From: an uncultured Chloroflexota bacterium
GTDB lineage: Bacteria; Chloroflexota; Anaerolineae; UBA4142; SHND01
DNA: 64,000 nucleotides
Assembly (NCBI GenBank): GCA_937870825.1
Contig: CALMZO010000436.1
Span: forward strand, 1 to 64,000
Direction: 5' to 3'
Each line of letters begins with the position of its first letter. Within the stretch, counting starts at the first letter, position 1. Of the stretch, positions 10,027 through 19,917 are shown in pieces. The notes below the pieces were generated by a model that was not told where the DNA came from, did no database searches, and saw nothing but the letters and a program-made list of their open reading frames with translations. The position numbers and the translations under genes are program-made.

Positions 10027-10903
10027 CCGGAGTCCAGTCGTAAAACCATTTGGCGTCCTCTTTGGTCAAGTTGACGCAGCCGTGACTCATGGGGCGTCCG
10101 AAATTGTTATGCCAATAGGTTCCGTGAATCGCGTACCCTTTGTAAAAAAACATGGACCAGGGAACGTTCGGCAAGTCGTAATAGTCAATGCCCGGTGTCC
10201 CGCCCGTCATTCGCATCAGCGCGTGTTTGCGATAAATTTTGTAGGTGCCGAGGACGGTGGGCGTGCGCGCGACGCCTGTCGAGACGCGTACGCTTTTTAA
10301 CGGCACGGTGCCTTCATACGCAGTAATCGTTTGCGCGGAAACGTTAATGTCAATCCATTTGCCTTCCGTCGGCGCATTCGCGGGCGCAGGGGAAAGGGCG
10401 ACGTTTTGTGCGGGGGGGGGCGCGGCAGGTTGTGGCGCGGGCATTGTTGCGCCGGGGATTCGCAGGCGCTGTCCGTACCACACAAAATTCCAATTGGTTA
10501 AATTATTTGCCTGCGCAATCGCGGCGACGGAAACGCCGTGACGCGCCGCAATGGCGGCGAGCGTGTCGCCGGGACGAACCGTATAAAAAACACTGCTCGC
10601 GGCGGGTTGCGCTTGCGTTACGTTTTGCACAGCCGGCGCGGGTACGTTTGGCGCGGGCTGATTCGGAAACTGCATGAGGGGGTCGGGAATCAACAACCGC
10701 TGTCCCGCATACAAAAAATTCGCGTTTGGCAAATTGTTTGCGCGCATCAAAAGTTCGACGGTAACGCCATAACGCGACGCGATGGAAAAAAGGGTATCGC
10801 CGGGATTGACCGTAACCCATTCCGGTCCGGCGGCGGATGCGAGTTGCAGTGTGGTCGTCAACAGTAAGGCAATGATTGCCAATCCAAGAATGATTCGTTT
10901 CAT
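9998..10903 (-). CDS. LysM-repeat L,D-transpeptidase (YkuD), secreted
   Basis: Signal peptide MKRIILGLAIIALLLTTTLQLASA; two LysM repeats; HGTYWHNNFGRPMSHGCVNL catalytic motif. Confidence 0.92.
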   Translation of the reverse strand: MKRIILGLAIIALLLTTTLQLASAAGPEWVTVNPGDTLFSIASRYGVTVELLMRANNLPNANFLYAGQRLLIPDPLMQFPNQPAPNVPAPAVQNVTQAQPAASSVFYTVRPGDTLAAIAARHGVSVAAIAQANNLTNWNFVWYGQRLRIPGATMPAPQPAAPPPAQNVALSPAPANAPTEGKWIDINVSAQTITAYEGTVPLKSVRVSTGVARTPTVLGTYKIYRKHALMRMTGGTPGIDYYDLPNVPWSMFFYKGYAIHGTYWHNNFGRPMSHGCVNLTKEDAKWFYDWTPVGTTVISHR

Positions 10904-11152
10904 TTTTGTTTCCTCGACACGGGACAGCGCAAAGCGGATTCTGCGTAAAGTTGGTTGACTCGATGGTGTCCGCTGCGGGTTGGGATATACGATTTCTACT
11001 TCCGCAGAATAGCACATGCCGCGCGCGCTTTCAAGCAGTTTGAGCGTGCAGAATGAAAAAAAGTCCGTGACTATCCGAAACGAAAGCTACTTTCAATACC
11101 GTAAGAGAAACTAAGGTATAATGCGCGCGACACAAAACTTTTGAGGTTGCAC

Positions 11153-11794
11153 ATGCCAAATCGAACTGAGGAATTGGAACAAGTTGCCGAACAGGTACGC
11201 GCGTGTACGCGCTGTCCTTTGTACAAAACCGCGACAAAGGGTGTTCCCGGCGAAGGACCTGCAAACGCGGACATCATGATGATTGGTGAAGGTCCCGGTT
11301 TTCACGAAGACCAACAGGGGCGTCCGTTCGTCGGCGCGGCAGGAAAATTTTTGGACGAGTTGTTGTCGCATATCAATTTGAAACGTTCCGACATTTTTAT
11401 TACCAACGTGGTCAAACATCGTCCGCCCAACAATCGGGACCCGTTGCCCGAAGAAATTGAAGCGTGCCGTCCGTGGCTCGACCAACAAATCGAATTGATT
11501 CAACCGAAAGTGATTGTGACGATTAGCCGTTTTGCGATGGCGCGGTGGTTTCCAAATGAAAAAATTTCCGCCATCCACGGCAAAGCAAAGCGCGCGGGCA
11601 ACATGATGATTGTGCCAATGTTTCATCCTGCTGCCGCGCTGCACAATATCAATTTGCGCCCGGTGCTGATTGAAGATTTTAAAAAGCTGCCCAACTATAT
11701 TGAACAAGCAAAAAAAGCCGACGCGGGCGCGTCCGCCGCACAACCCATCCCACAACCCAAAGACCCGCCCGCGGAACAGTTAAAGATGTTTTGA
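11153..11794 (+). CDS. Uracil-DNA glycosylase, family 4
   Basis: CTRCPLYKTATKGVPGEGPANADIMMIGEGPGFHEDQQGRPFVGAAGKFLDELL. Confidence 0.93.
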   Translation: MPNRTEELEQVAEQVRACTRCPLYKTATKGVPGEGPANADIMMIGEGPGFHEDQQGRPFVGAAGKFLDELLSHINLKRSDIFITNVVKHRPPNNRDPLPEEIEACRPWLDQQIELIQPKVIVTISRFAMARWFPNEKISAIHGKAKRAGNMMIVPMFHPAAALHNINLRPVLIEDFKKLPNYIEQAKKADAGASAAQPIPQPKDPPAEQLKMF

Positions 11795-11872
11795 ACCGAC
11801 GAACGACCAAGGACGGACGACGCAAGAAAAAATGAATCGTCATGTCATTCGGTATTCGTCATTCGTCATGGA
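11795..11872. repeat. Intergenic word-array hairpin (word ~GACGAA/GACGAC)
   Basis: Left gacgaacgaccaaggacggacgacg; right gaatcgtcatgtcattcggtattcgtcattcgtcatgg (inverted words); fills the whole 78-nt gap. Confidence 0.85.
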
Positions 11873-13537
11873 ATGGCAAAGACACTAAAAATTATTCCTC
11901 TCGGCGGAGTTGGTGAAATCGGCAAGAACATGACCGCGTTCGAATATACGGACGACAGTTCTGTTGACGACGCGATTCTTGTCGTTGACGCGGGCATGAT
12001 GTTTCCCGAAGCGCACATGCTCGGCGTTGATTTGGTGATCCCCGATATTTCCTATCTCCTCGAAAATCGGAACAAAGTTTTGGGCATCATCATCACCCAC
12101 GGACACGAAGACCATATCGGCGCGCTGCCGTACATTTTGCCGCGCCTCAATGTTCCGCTCTACGCGACAAAACTAACGGCGGGCTTGATTCAAGTGAAAC
12201 TGAAACTGCACAAGTTTCGCGACGCGACGATACACGTGATTCAAGAGCGCGATACGTTTTCACTCGGACCGTTCACCATCGAAACATTTCACGTGAGCCA
12301 CTCGATTCCCGACGGTGTCGGCATGGCAATCACGACGCCGATTGGCACGGTTGTACATTCCGGCGATTTCAAATTTGACCCGAATCCGGTGGACGGCGAG
12401 ATGAGTGACTTTGCAAAACTCGCCGAGTTGGGAACGCGCGGCGTGATGGCATTGTTAAGCGACAGCACGAACGCGGATTCGCCGGGGCATACGCCGAGCG
12501 AGCAAGTCATTGCAGATACGTTTGCGCGCGTGTTTGCGTTAGCGCAAGGCAGAATTATTGTCGCCACGTTCGCGTCCAACATTTCGCGCATTCAGCAGGC
12601 GATTGATGCGGCGGAACGGTTTGAACGCAAAGTGTGTGTGGTGGGGCGTTCGATTCAAGACAATGTGAAAATGGCAGTCGAGTTGGGATATTTGCAAGTG
12701 GACCCGAATCGTTTTATTCGCGCGGATGAATTGGACGATTACGCGGCGAGCGAAATTTTGATTGTGTGTACGGGCGGGCAGGGCGAGCCGACGAGCGCGT
12801 TGACCAAGATGGCGAATCGCGAACACAAACAAGTGACATTGAAAAAAGGCGATACGGTCATTCTCTCTTCGAGCGCGATTCCGGGCAATGAAGAAATGGT
12901 CAACAAGACGCTCAACAATTTGTTTCGCGAAGGCGCGACGGTATACTATGACCGTTTTCTCGACGTGCATGTTTCGGGACATGCGAGTCAAGAAGAACAA
13001 AAGTGGATGCTCAATCTCGTGCGCCCAAAATATTTTATTCCGATTCACGGTGAATATCGGCATCTGGTCATTCACGGGCGGTTGGCAGAATCGTTGGGCT
13101 ATCGCGCGGACCAAGTGTTGGTCGTCGAAAATGGCGATGTCGTGGAATTTGATGCACAGCAGCGCGCGCACATCTTGCGCGAGCAGGTGAGCGCGGCGGA
13201 TGTGTTGGTGGACGGCATCGGCATCGGCGACATCGGCAATGTGGTGCTCCGTGACCGGCATCATTTGGCGCAAGACGGATTTTTTATCGCGATGTTGGGA
13301 ATCAATATGCGGACGGGCGAAATTGTATTTGGACCTGAAATCGAAACGCGCGGTTTTGTGTACAATCCCGATGCGGAAAGCATCATGGATGGCGCGAAAC
13401 AAATCATTCGCGATGCAGTGGCGGCAAGCGCGCACGACACGGGCTTGAGTACGACATTGAAACAAGTGTTGAGCGAATATCTTTACAAAACCACGCGGCG
13501 TCGTCCGATGGTGATTCCGGTGGTGACGGAATTGTGA
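11873..13537 (+). CDS. rnj: Ribonuclease J
   Basis: MBL/beta-CASP: ITHGHEDHIGALPYILP, SDSTNADSPGHTPSE, RPKYFIPIHGEYRHL. Confidence 0.95.
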   Translation: MAKTLKIIPLGGVGEIGKNMTAFEYTDDSSVDDAILVVDAGMMFPEAHMLGVDLVIPDISYLLENRNKVLGIIITHGHEDHIGALPYILPRLNVPLYATKLTAGLIQVKLKLHKFRDATIHVIQERDTFSLGPFTIETFHVSHSIPDGVGMAITTPIGTVVHSGDFKFDPNPVDGEMSDFAKLAELGTRGVMALLSDSTNADSPGHTPSEQVIADTFARVFALAQGRIIVATFASNISRIQQAIDAAERFERKVCVVGRSIQDNVKMAVELGYLQVDPNRFIRADELDDYAASEILIVCTGGQGEPTSALTKMANREHKQVTLKKGDTVILSSSAIPGNEEMVNKTLNNLFREGATVYYDRFLDVHVSGHASQEEQKWMLNLVRPKYFIPIHGEYRHLVIHGRLAESLGYRADQVLVVENGDVVEFDAQQRAHILREQVSAADVLVDGIGIGDIGNVVLRDRHHLAQDGFFIAMLGINMRTGEIVFGPEIETRGFVYNPDAESIMDGAKQIIRDAVAASAHDTGLSTTLKQVLSEYLYKTTRRRPMVIPVVTEL

Positions 13538-13601
13538 GGACGCGGCAGTTCTTGTGCCGGGTCCAAAATACATTTGGAGCGAATGGTGATACGTAATCTG
13601 A

Positions 13602-14264
13602 TTGAACGGAATGACCACCGCAATTTTTTCGCCACACGCGCAGTGTGCGATGGCAGTCAGCATTGCAGCCCCCCGACGTATGAGCGCTAAACCGTTGACG
13701 GACGCGGAATTGATGACGCGCGTCTCGGCGCGGGACAAACACGCGCTGGAGGAATTGTATGACCGCTATTCCGCCGCGGCGCTGGGTCTTGCGCTCAAAA
13801 TGTTGGGCGAACGCAACGCCGCCGAAGAAATTGTCCAGGAAGCGTTCTGGCGCGTGTGGAAACGCGCGGCGACATTTGAATTGGGACGCGGACAATTTAC
13901 CGCGTGGTTGTTTGGCATTGTCCACAATCTCGCAATTGACGAGATGCGCCGGCGGCGCGTGCGGCCCAACACCATTTCCACCGATATCGAAGACGACGCA
14001 ATGTTGGAATTGCCCGACCTCGAGATGGATGTGGCAGAAGCCGCATTCGCGAGTGTGACGGGCGAACAGGTGCGCCGCGCGCTGTCGAGTTTGCCCGACG
14101 CCCAGCGCAGTGTGATTGAACTGGCGTACTTTGAAGGCTTGACGCATCAAGAAATTGCCGCGCGTTTAGACCAGCCGATTGGCACGATTCATACGCGCGC
14201 GCGTTTGGCTTTGCAAAAATTACGCGAGACGTTGATGCCCATGCGCTTGGATGAAATGGTGTAG
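13602..14264 (+). CDS. ECF RNA polymerase sigma factor
   Basis: EEIVQEAFWRVWKRAATFE ... LPDAQRSVIELAYFEGLTHQEIAARLDQPIGTIHTRARLALQKLRE. Confidence 0.93.
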   Translation: MNGMTTAIFSPHAQCAMAVSIAAPRRMSAKPLTDAELMTRVSARDKHALEELYDRYSAAALGLALKMLGERNAAEEIVQEAFWRVWKRAATFELGRGQFTAWLFGIVHNLAIDEMRRRRVRPNTISTDIEDDAMLELPDLEMDVAEAAFASVTGEQVRRALSSLPDAQRSVIELAYFEGLTHQEIAARLDQPIGTIHTRARLALQKLRETLMPMRLDEMV

Positions 14265-14276
14265 AGATAACGCAGA

Positions 14277-15026
14277 ATGATTTCGCACGAGTATTTTCAA
14301 GAATTGATTTCGATGCACGCGTTGGGTGCTTTGTCGAGGGCGGAACGCGACAACCTGCAAGCGCATCTGCGCGACTGCGCGGATTGTCGTGAACGCTTGG
14401 CGCAAGAACGAGCGATTGTCCAAATGCTGCCGCGTTCTGTAGAAATGGTGGAACCGTCGCGTGAAACGAAACAAAAATTGTTTGCGCGCGTGGATGCCGA
14501 TTTGGCACGAACGCAAAACAACGCGCGCGCGGCACGACGCGCGCCTGCACGCGCACCGCGCCGTAATTGGTTCGCACAGCCCGCGTTTGCCTTTGCCGTC
14601 GTCGCGGTCATGTTGGTCGCGTTGGTTGGTGCCTATGCGTTATTGCAAAATCGCGTGTCACCGGAACAGCAAACGATGAATGCAATTATGACTGACCCGA
14701 ACGTGCAGCAAGTCGCGCTCGCGGGGACGCCCGACGCGCCGAACGCGTGGGGACGCGTGTACATGGTGCCGGGACATTCGCAGGCGGTGCTCCAAGTTGG
14801 CGGGCTGCAAACACTGCCGCAAGACAAAGTGTACGAATTTTGGTTCATTCGCGGGCAAGACCCGCACGCGTCGAACCTGTTCACTGTGAATGCGGATGGA
14901 ACGATGACGCTGCTCGTGAAAGCGAATGACAAAGTTGAAAACTTTAACGCGTGGGGCGTGACGATTGAACCGAAACAAGGAGTGACGAAACCAACCGGAA
15001 CATTGGTGATTTTGGGCGGCGGCTAA
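14277..15026 (+). CDS. Anti-sigma factor (RskA-like, zinc-finger N-terminus)
   Basis: ALGALSRAERDNLQAHLRDCADCRERLAQE; TM segment; C-term YEFWFIRGQDPHASNLFTVNADGT. Confidence 0.9.
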   Translation: MISHEYFQELISMHALGALSRAERDNLQAHLRDCADCRERLAQERAIVQMLPRSVEMVEPSRETKQKLFARVDADLARTQNNARAARRAPARAPRRNWFAQPAFAFAVVAVMLVALVGAYALLQNRVSPEQQTMNAIMTDPNVQQVALAGTPDAPNAWGRVYMVPGHSQAVLQVGGLQTLPQDKVYEFWFIRGQDPHASNLFTVNADGTMTLLVKANDKVENFNAWGVTIEPKQGVTKPTGTLVILGGG

Positions 15027-15047
15027 ATTTTTGTCGTCAAAAAAAAT

Positions 15048-15079
15048 AAACCGCGCAGCGAAATTTCGCTGCGCGGTTT
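15048..15079. terminator. Bidirectional terminator between convergent genes
   Basis: aaaccgcgcagcgaaatttcgctgcgcggttt, perfect 16-bp arms, A and T tracts on both sides. Confidence 0.92.
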
Positions 15080-15093
15080 TTTTGTTGCGTGGT

Positions 15094-15651
15094 TTATTGG
15101 CGTTCCAGTTGGAAATCGAGGTTGGATTCTTTGTCGGGTTCGGTATTCACTTCCGCTTGCGCTTGTTTGTAACCATCGGCATTGACTTGAATGGTAAAAG
15201 TCCCCGGCGGCAAACTCCAACTGTATTCGCCGTTGGCATTGGTGAGCGCAGCCATTTCAGGAACGAGCGAAGTTCCTTTTGGCACGGTCACAGCGGCGCT
15301 GGCTATCGGATTGCCTTGCGGGTCTGTGACGCGTCCCACGACGCGTGACCTCCCTTTCGGAATTGCTGCGCGATTCGTCGTCGCGCCCGGTGTCACATCG
15401 TCACTTGTTACAGTATCGTCATCGTCGGTTGTTGTCGCGCGCGGCGCTTGAGTTTGCGAGTTGCCGCCGGTGGAAGACCCGGGTTGCGCTTGCCCATCAA
15501 TTGTCGCGGGGCGAGCGGGCGCGCGCGTCGGGGGCGTAGTCGCTTCCTGATTGCGATTGACGAGACTACAGCCGAGCAGCACAGTGGCGCAGAAGAACGT
15601 GGTGACGATAAGCAACAGTTGTTCCGCGCGAAATTTTTTTCGATTCAACAT
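15094..15651 (-). CDS. Lipoprotein with carboxypeptidase-regulatory-like domain
   Basis: LLGCS lipobox; RVTDPQGNPIASAAVTVPKGT...ANGEYSWSLPPGTFTIQVNADGYK. Confidence 0.82.
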   Translation of the reverse strand: MLNRKKFRAEQLLLIVTTFFCATVLLGCSLVNRNQEATTPPTRAPARPATIDGQAQPGSSTGGNSQTQAPRATTTDDDDTVTSDDVTPGATTNRAAIPKGRSRVVGRVTDPQGNPIASAAVTVPKGTSLVPEMAALTNANGEYSWSLPPGTFTIQVNADGYKQAQAEVNTEPDKESNLDFQLERQ

Positions 15652-15707
15652 GCTGAACGTTCCTTTCAATGTCTGCAGAGCAGCGGAGCAATCCCATCGG
15701 AAAAAGA

Positions 15708-15741
15708 ACAGGTGAAAGTCGGACAAGACTCTCACCTGTTT
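15708..15741 (-). terminator. Terminator of minus-strand protease gene
   Basis: aacaggtgaaagtc...gactctcacctgtt, followed by ctttttcc on the minus strand. Confidence 0.8.
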
Positions 15742-15761
15742 GTGAAACCGTGACCGCCTGT

Positions 15762-16718
15762 TTAACAACCGCCGCGCCAGTTGCAGAGCGCATTAAAGAC
15801 TTTTTGTGTGATGCGCGTGCCGCTGTTGTGCGCAGCAAATGGCGCTCCGCCACCGGTGCCATATGCATGAATTGCAAAACCACATTGTCCACAGCCATCG
15901 AGCCTGGCGTAGACGGGCGAGCCGCTTTGTCCACCACTCGTGTCAATCGAGTAACCGACCCGCGTACTGGTGACGACCTGAATTGGACCTTTGTGCTTCC
16001 ACAGGGTGCCATAATCTCCGACCGGGGGTACGCCGGGATAGCCGTTCACAATGACACGGCGACCCTGATAAAAATTGTTTGAAGCAGCCCACGCAAATCC
16101 GAACCAGCCGACCGTGTTCCCAACGTTCGAATTGATTTTGACGGCTCCGTAATCGCAACCGGGATTTTGTGTATTCTTCCAACATTTGTTGGTAAAGAAC
16201 TTGGTTACCATGTGTTCGCCGAACGGCGCAATGTTGCCATTTCGTCCCGGGTACACATACATCGCCATCGGGAAACCACCATCATAGACGCAGTGCCCGG
16301 CAGTTGCCAGAACGTTCTTGGAAATGAACCAACCGGTACAAACGAAATAGTTCACACCGTCATAGGTAAAGACAAGCGAGGCGATGGCACGGTTTGGATA
16401 TTTTGTGGTGGCACTGACGAGTGTGCGGTCATCCGTGCCAATGACACTGTCCGTTCCGGCGGGGAGCGGTTTTCCATCTCTTGGGGTTACAGCCGGATAC
16501 GTTTCCTCCAAGACGCCCGTGCCGGCAAAACCGGCTTGGGTGCCTTTTCCGACTTGTTCCGTCGGAAATTCTTCGCCGTCACTGGAAATGAGAATATCTT
16601 GCCCGTCCAATCCGGCGAATACGGTGGGCATCGGGGCAAAGGCGACGAGAATGGCAATCACCAATGTCGCCAGCAAAGCGAACCGCAGCCACTGCGCGCG
16701 GGGGTGTAGGGTTTTCAT
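15762..16718 (-). CDS. Secreted V8/trypsin-like serine protease
   Basis: Signal peptide; LATAGHCVYD, DYGAVKI, DTSGGQSGSPVYA catalytic triad motifs. Confidence 0.88.
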   Translation of the reverse strand: MKTLHPRAQWLRFALLATLVIAILVAFAPMPTVFAGLDGQDILISSDGEEFPTEQVGKGTQAGFAGTGVLEETYPAVTPRDGKPLPAGTDSVIGTDDRTLVSATTKYPNRAIASLVFTYDGVNYFVCTGWFISKNVLATAGHCVYDGGFPMAMYVYPGRNGNIAPFGEHMVTKFFTNKCWKNTQNPGCDYGAVKINSNVGNTVGWFGFAWAASNNFYQGRRVIVNGYPGVPPVGDYGTLWKHKGPIQVVTSTRVGYSIDTSGGQSGSPVYARLDGCGQCGFAIHAYGTGGGAPFAAHNSGTRITQKVFNALCNWRGGC

Positions 16719-17099
16719 GTTTGTCTCCTTGTGAGAAATCTAAAACTTGGGGTTTTGTTTCGTGCGTTCTGTCCTGGTCTGTAGTCTTTCTATCTTCAAG
16801 TAGGCAGCATCAACCGTGATGTGCGTCTGTCCCTGCACCTCCTTTGGGCTAATCACAAATGGCGGAGCGACAATGAAACTTGGGGAATTACGCCGCCAGC
16901 GAAGATAGGTTACGACGAAGTGGCAGACTTGTACCACCAAATCGCGTCCCGCGCAAATTCGTTTTTGCCGATAGGAAATGTTTAGAAAACCCCTATTGAC
17001 GAGAGAGCTCAATCTGCATATCATCGAAAACAATTCGTTCGCTTGCCTTCCTCTTTTTTCCTCCGCCACAAGTTGATAGCGTCTCGAAAGGAATTCGAA

Positions 17100-18044
17100 A
17101 TGCCGCGACTCTTTTTTGCAACCGACGTTCACGGTTCCGAAATCTGTTGGCGCAAATTTCTCAACGCAGGAAAATTTTATCAAGCCGACGTTCTCGTACT
17201 CGGCGGCGACATGACCGGCAAAGCGCTCGTGCCGATTCAACAGCAGCCCGATGGCACGTGGAAGGGCGTTTTGTTGCAGCAAGAATTTTTGTTGGAGAAT
17301 GAAGACCAAGTGCGCGATTTTGAAAAACGCGTCGGCTCGCGCGGTTATTATCCCTTTCGCGCGACGGCGGACTTGATGCAAGAATTTCGCGCCGACCCCA
17401 AAAAGGTGGACGAATTTTTTAATCAAGAAATGCTGCGCGTCGTCGCGCAGTGGATGGAACTCGCCGACCAAAAACTCGCGGACACAAAAATCAAATGTTT
17501 CGTTTCCCCGGGCAACGACGACGATTTTTCGGTGGACGCGGTCGTCAAGCAAGCAAAGCGCGTTACGCTCGCCGAGGGCATTTGCGTCGAACTGGGCGAT
17601 GGCTTTCAAATGGTCAGCACCGGCTGGAGCAATGTGACGCCGTGGAAAACACATCGCGAAGCATCCGAAGACGAGTTGGCAAAAAAAATTGACGCGATGA
17701 TTCCGCCGAACGCGAACATGCAAAAAATGATTTTCAATTTTCATTGTCCGCCGTACGGTTCCAATCTCGACGAAGCCGCGATGCTTGACGACAACTTGAA
17801 TGTGATTGACGCGGGACGTTCACTCGTTCCCGTCGGCAGCAAAGCGGTGCGCGACGCGATTATGAGATATCAACCGTTGCTTTCACTGCACGGACACATT
17901 CACGAAGGCAAAGGCACTGCGCGTTTGGGCAAGACTTTGGCAATCAACGCGGGCAGTTTGTACGAGCAAGGTCTCTTGCAAGGCGCAATTGTTGAACTCG
18001 ATTCAAAAAAAGGAATCAAGAGCTATCAATTGACCACCGGTTGA
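17100..18044 (+). CDS. Metallophosphoesterase
   Basis: FATDVHGSE, LGGDMTG, SPGNDDD, LHGHIHEGKG motifs. Confidence 0.88.
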   Translation: MPRLFFATDVHGSEICWRKFLNAGKFYQADVLVLGGDMTGKALVPIQQQPDGTWKGVLLQQEFLLENEDQVRDFEKRVGSRGYYPFRATADLMQEFRADPKKVDEFFNQEMLRVVAQWMELADQKLADTKIKCFVSPGNDDDFSVDAVVKQAKRVTLAEGICVELGDGFQMVSTGWSNVTPWKTHREASEDELAKKIDAMIPPNANMQKMIFNFHCPPYGSNLDEAAMLDDNLNVIDAGRSLVPVGSKAVRDAIMRYQPLLSLHGHIHEGKGTARLGKTLAINAGSLYEQGLLQGAIVELDSKKGIKSYQLTTG

Positions 18045-18124
18045 CCAACGACGAAAGACGAAAGACGAACGACCAACTTTTCGTCCTTGGTCATTCGTCC
18101 TTCGTCACACAACAAGGAGGCATC
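18045..18124. repeat. Intergenic word-array hairpin (word ~GACGAAA/GACCAAC)
   Basis: gaccaacgacgaaagacgaaagacgaacgaccaac / ttttcgtccttggtcattcgtccttcgtcac; SD aaggagg follows. Confidence 0.88.
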
Positions 18125-19792
18125 ATGGCAATGCAAGGCGTACAAAAAAGCATCGGCGGCGATAACCTGTTTCTCCGCAAGGCGACAGGACTCGTCCGTT
18201 CGTGGTCTGTGTTCGACGCGTTTATCTACGCGTTCTTTTCCATCAATCTCGTCACATTGGGCTTTTATATTTTCAGCCAAATGTGGTTTCTTGACGGCGG
18301 CTTGATTCCGACGATGGTGATTAGCGGCATCCTCATCTTTTTTGAATGTGTGGTGTACGCGTCCCTCATCGCGGTCATGCCGCGCGCGGGCGGCGATTAC
18401 GTGTGGCAGTCGCGCATCTTTGGCGGCTTGATTGGTTTCGTGCTCGCGGTCACCGGTTGGTGGTTCATCAATTGGTTGTGGACGCCGTTGTATGCGGATA
18501 TGCTGCGCCACATTTTTTTTGTGCCGCTGCTCGGCGTGCTCGGACAAACCGCGAGCGCGCAATGGTTCGCATGGGACAATAACGCGTGGATGCTCGTTGC
18601 CGTGATTACGGCAGCATTCGCAGGCGCAATCATCGCGTTCGGAATGCGCGCGTATTCCCAAGTCCAAAAATGGTGTTTTTGGATTGGTAATGCGGGTCTG
18701 CTCATCGTCTGCGTCTTTTTGCTCTTGGGGAATAACGATGCCTTTCGCGCGGGACTCAACGCGCAAGCGGTAAAATTTGGCGCGGCGTCGGGTGATGTGT
18801 ACGCGGCAACGCTTGAAGCGGGAACGGCGGCTGGCGCAGTGAGTCCGCTGTGGGGCGGTTCCGTCTTTGCCATCTTTTTGGCAATGCCGTACATCGTGTT
18901 CTTTAACTTGTGGCCCAATTGGGGCGCGACGTTGTACGGCGAAGTCAAGGGCGCGGATGATTTCAAACGCAATTTGTACGGCATGGCGCTCGCGCTCGGT
19001 GTGACGACTTTGCTCGGCGTGATTTTTTTCATGCTCGTGGACAAAACCATCACATGGGATTTTTTGAGCAAAGCGAACGCCGCGTACTGGAACTATCGTT
19101 GGGGATCTACCGATGTCGCGCCGCCGCTTCCGTTTTGGCCCTATCCTCCGCTGCTCGCGATGTTTCTCGTGGACAGTCCGATTTTGCAATTCCCCGTGCT
19201 GCTTGCGATGAGCATGTGGTTCTTTGGTTGGGCGGCGACGATTTTCCTTTCCGCGACGCGCGTGATTTTTGCGGCGGCGTTTGACCGCTTGCTCCCGGAA
19301 AAAATGGCAGAAGTGGACCCGCGCACGCGGACGCCCTTGTGGGCGCTCGCGGCAATGATTATTCCGGGCTTGGTCGTATCCTTCCTTTACATCTACGACT
19401 GGTTCGGTTTTCGTTCGCTCACGCTCGCCTCGACGATGGTAATTGCGGTGATGTATTTCGGCACGACGCTCGCGGCGATTCTGCTGCCGTACATCAAAAA
19501 GGATTTGTATCAAGCGTCGCCAATCGCAAAATACAACATTGCCGGGATTCCGCTCATCAGCGTCGCGGGTGTTATCTTTGCCGCGTTCCTCGCGTTCTTG
19601 TTGTTCGAGTGGTTCGTTGACCCGAACGGCGACGCGGGCTTGTACGGCATCAGTTATCGCAACATCAATTCCGTGTACTTTATGGTCGGGTTCTATGGGC
19701 TTGCGGTAGCGATGTATTTCGTCGCCAAGGTCTATCGCAAGAATCAAGGCGTGGACATTGATAATGTGTACAAGGAAATTCCGGTAGAGTAA
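18125..19792 (+). CDS. APC-family amino acid permease
   Basis: ~12 TM segments; VMPRAGGDYVWQSRIFGGLIGFVLA. Confidence 0.88.
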   Translation: MAMQGVQKSIGGDNLFLRKATGLVRSWSVFDAFIYAFFSINLVTLGFYIFSQMWFLDGGLIPTMVISGILIFFECVVYASLIAVMPRAGGDYVWQSRIFGGLIGFVLAVTGWWFINWLWTPLYADMLRHIFFVPLLGVLGQTASAQWFAWDNNAWMLVAVITAAFAGAIIAFGMRAYSQVQKWCFWIGNAGLLIVCVFLLLGNNDAFRAGLNAQAVKFGAASGDVYAATLEAGTAAGAVSPLWGGSVFAIFLAMPYIVFFNLWPNWGATLYGEVKGADDFKRNLYGMALALGVTTLLGVIFFMLVDKTITWDFLSKANAAYWNYRWGSTDVAPPLPFWPYPPLLAMFLVDSPILQFPVLLAMSMWFFGWAATIFLSATRVIFAAAFDRLLPEKMAEVDPRTRTPLWALAAMIIPGLVVSFLYIYDWFGFRSLTLASTMVIAVMYFGTTLAAILLPYIKKDLYQASPIAKYNIAGIPLISVAGVIFAAFLAFLLFEWFVDPNGDAGLYGISYRNINSVYFMVGFYGLAVAMYFVAKVYRKNQGVDIDNVYKEIPVE

Positions 19793-19917
19793 TAGGGGGC
19801 GGCGGGGGGCAGGGGATAGGGTTCCGTAACCGTCCCCCCGACGCGTCATCCCTCGCTACGCGACTCGATAGCTAAAATGCGCGATGATGCGTCGCCGTCC
19901 CCCATACCCCATTCCCT
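19793..19917. repeat. Nested inverted repeat region (G-rich/C-rich arms enclosing gacgcgtcatc...gatgatgcgtc)
   Basis: ggcggggggcaggggataggg ... ccgtcccccataccccattccctatg with inner palindrome 19840-19893. Confidence 0.75.

Noticed and set aside
12539-13738. 399-aa minus-strand ORF
   Set aside because: Antisense to RNase J and the start of the sigma factor.
16740-17744. 334-aa minus-strand ORF
   Set aside because: Mostly antisense to the metallophosphoesterase; only the last ~80 codons lie in intergenic DNA and show no family signature.
18026-19849. 607-aa minus-strand ORF
   Set aside because: Antisense to the clear APC permease; Arg/His/Glu-rich composition typical of mirror ORFs in high-GC DNA.
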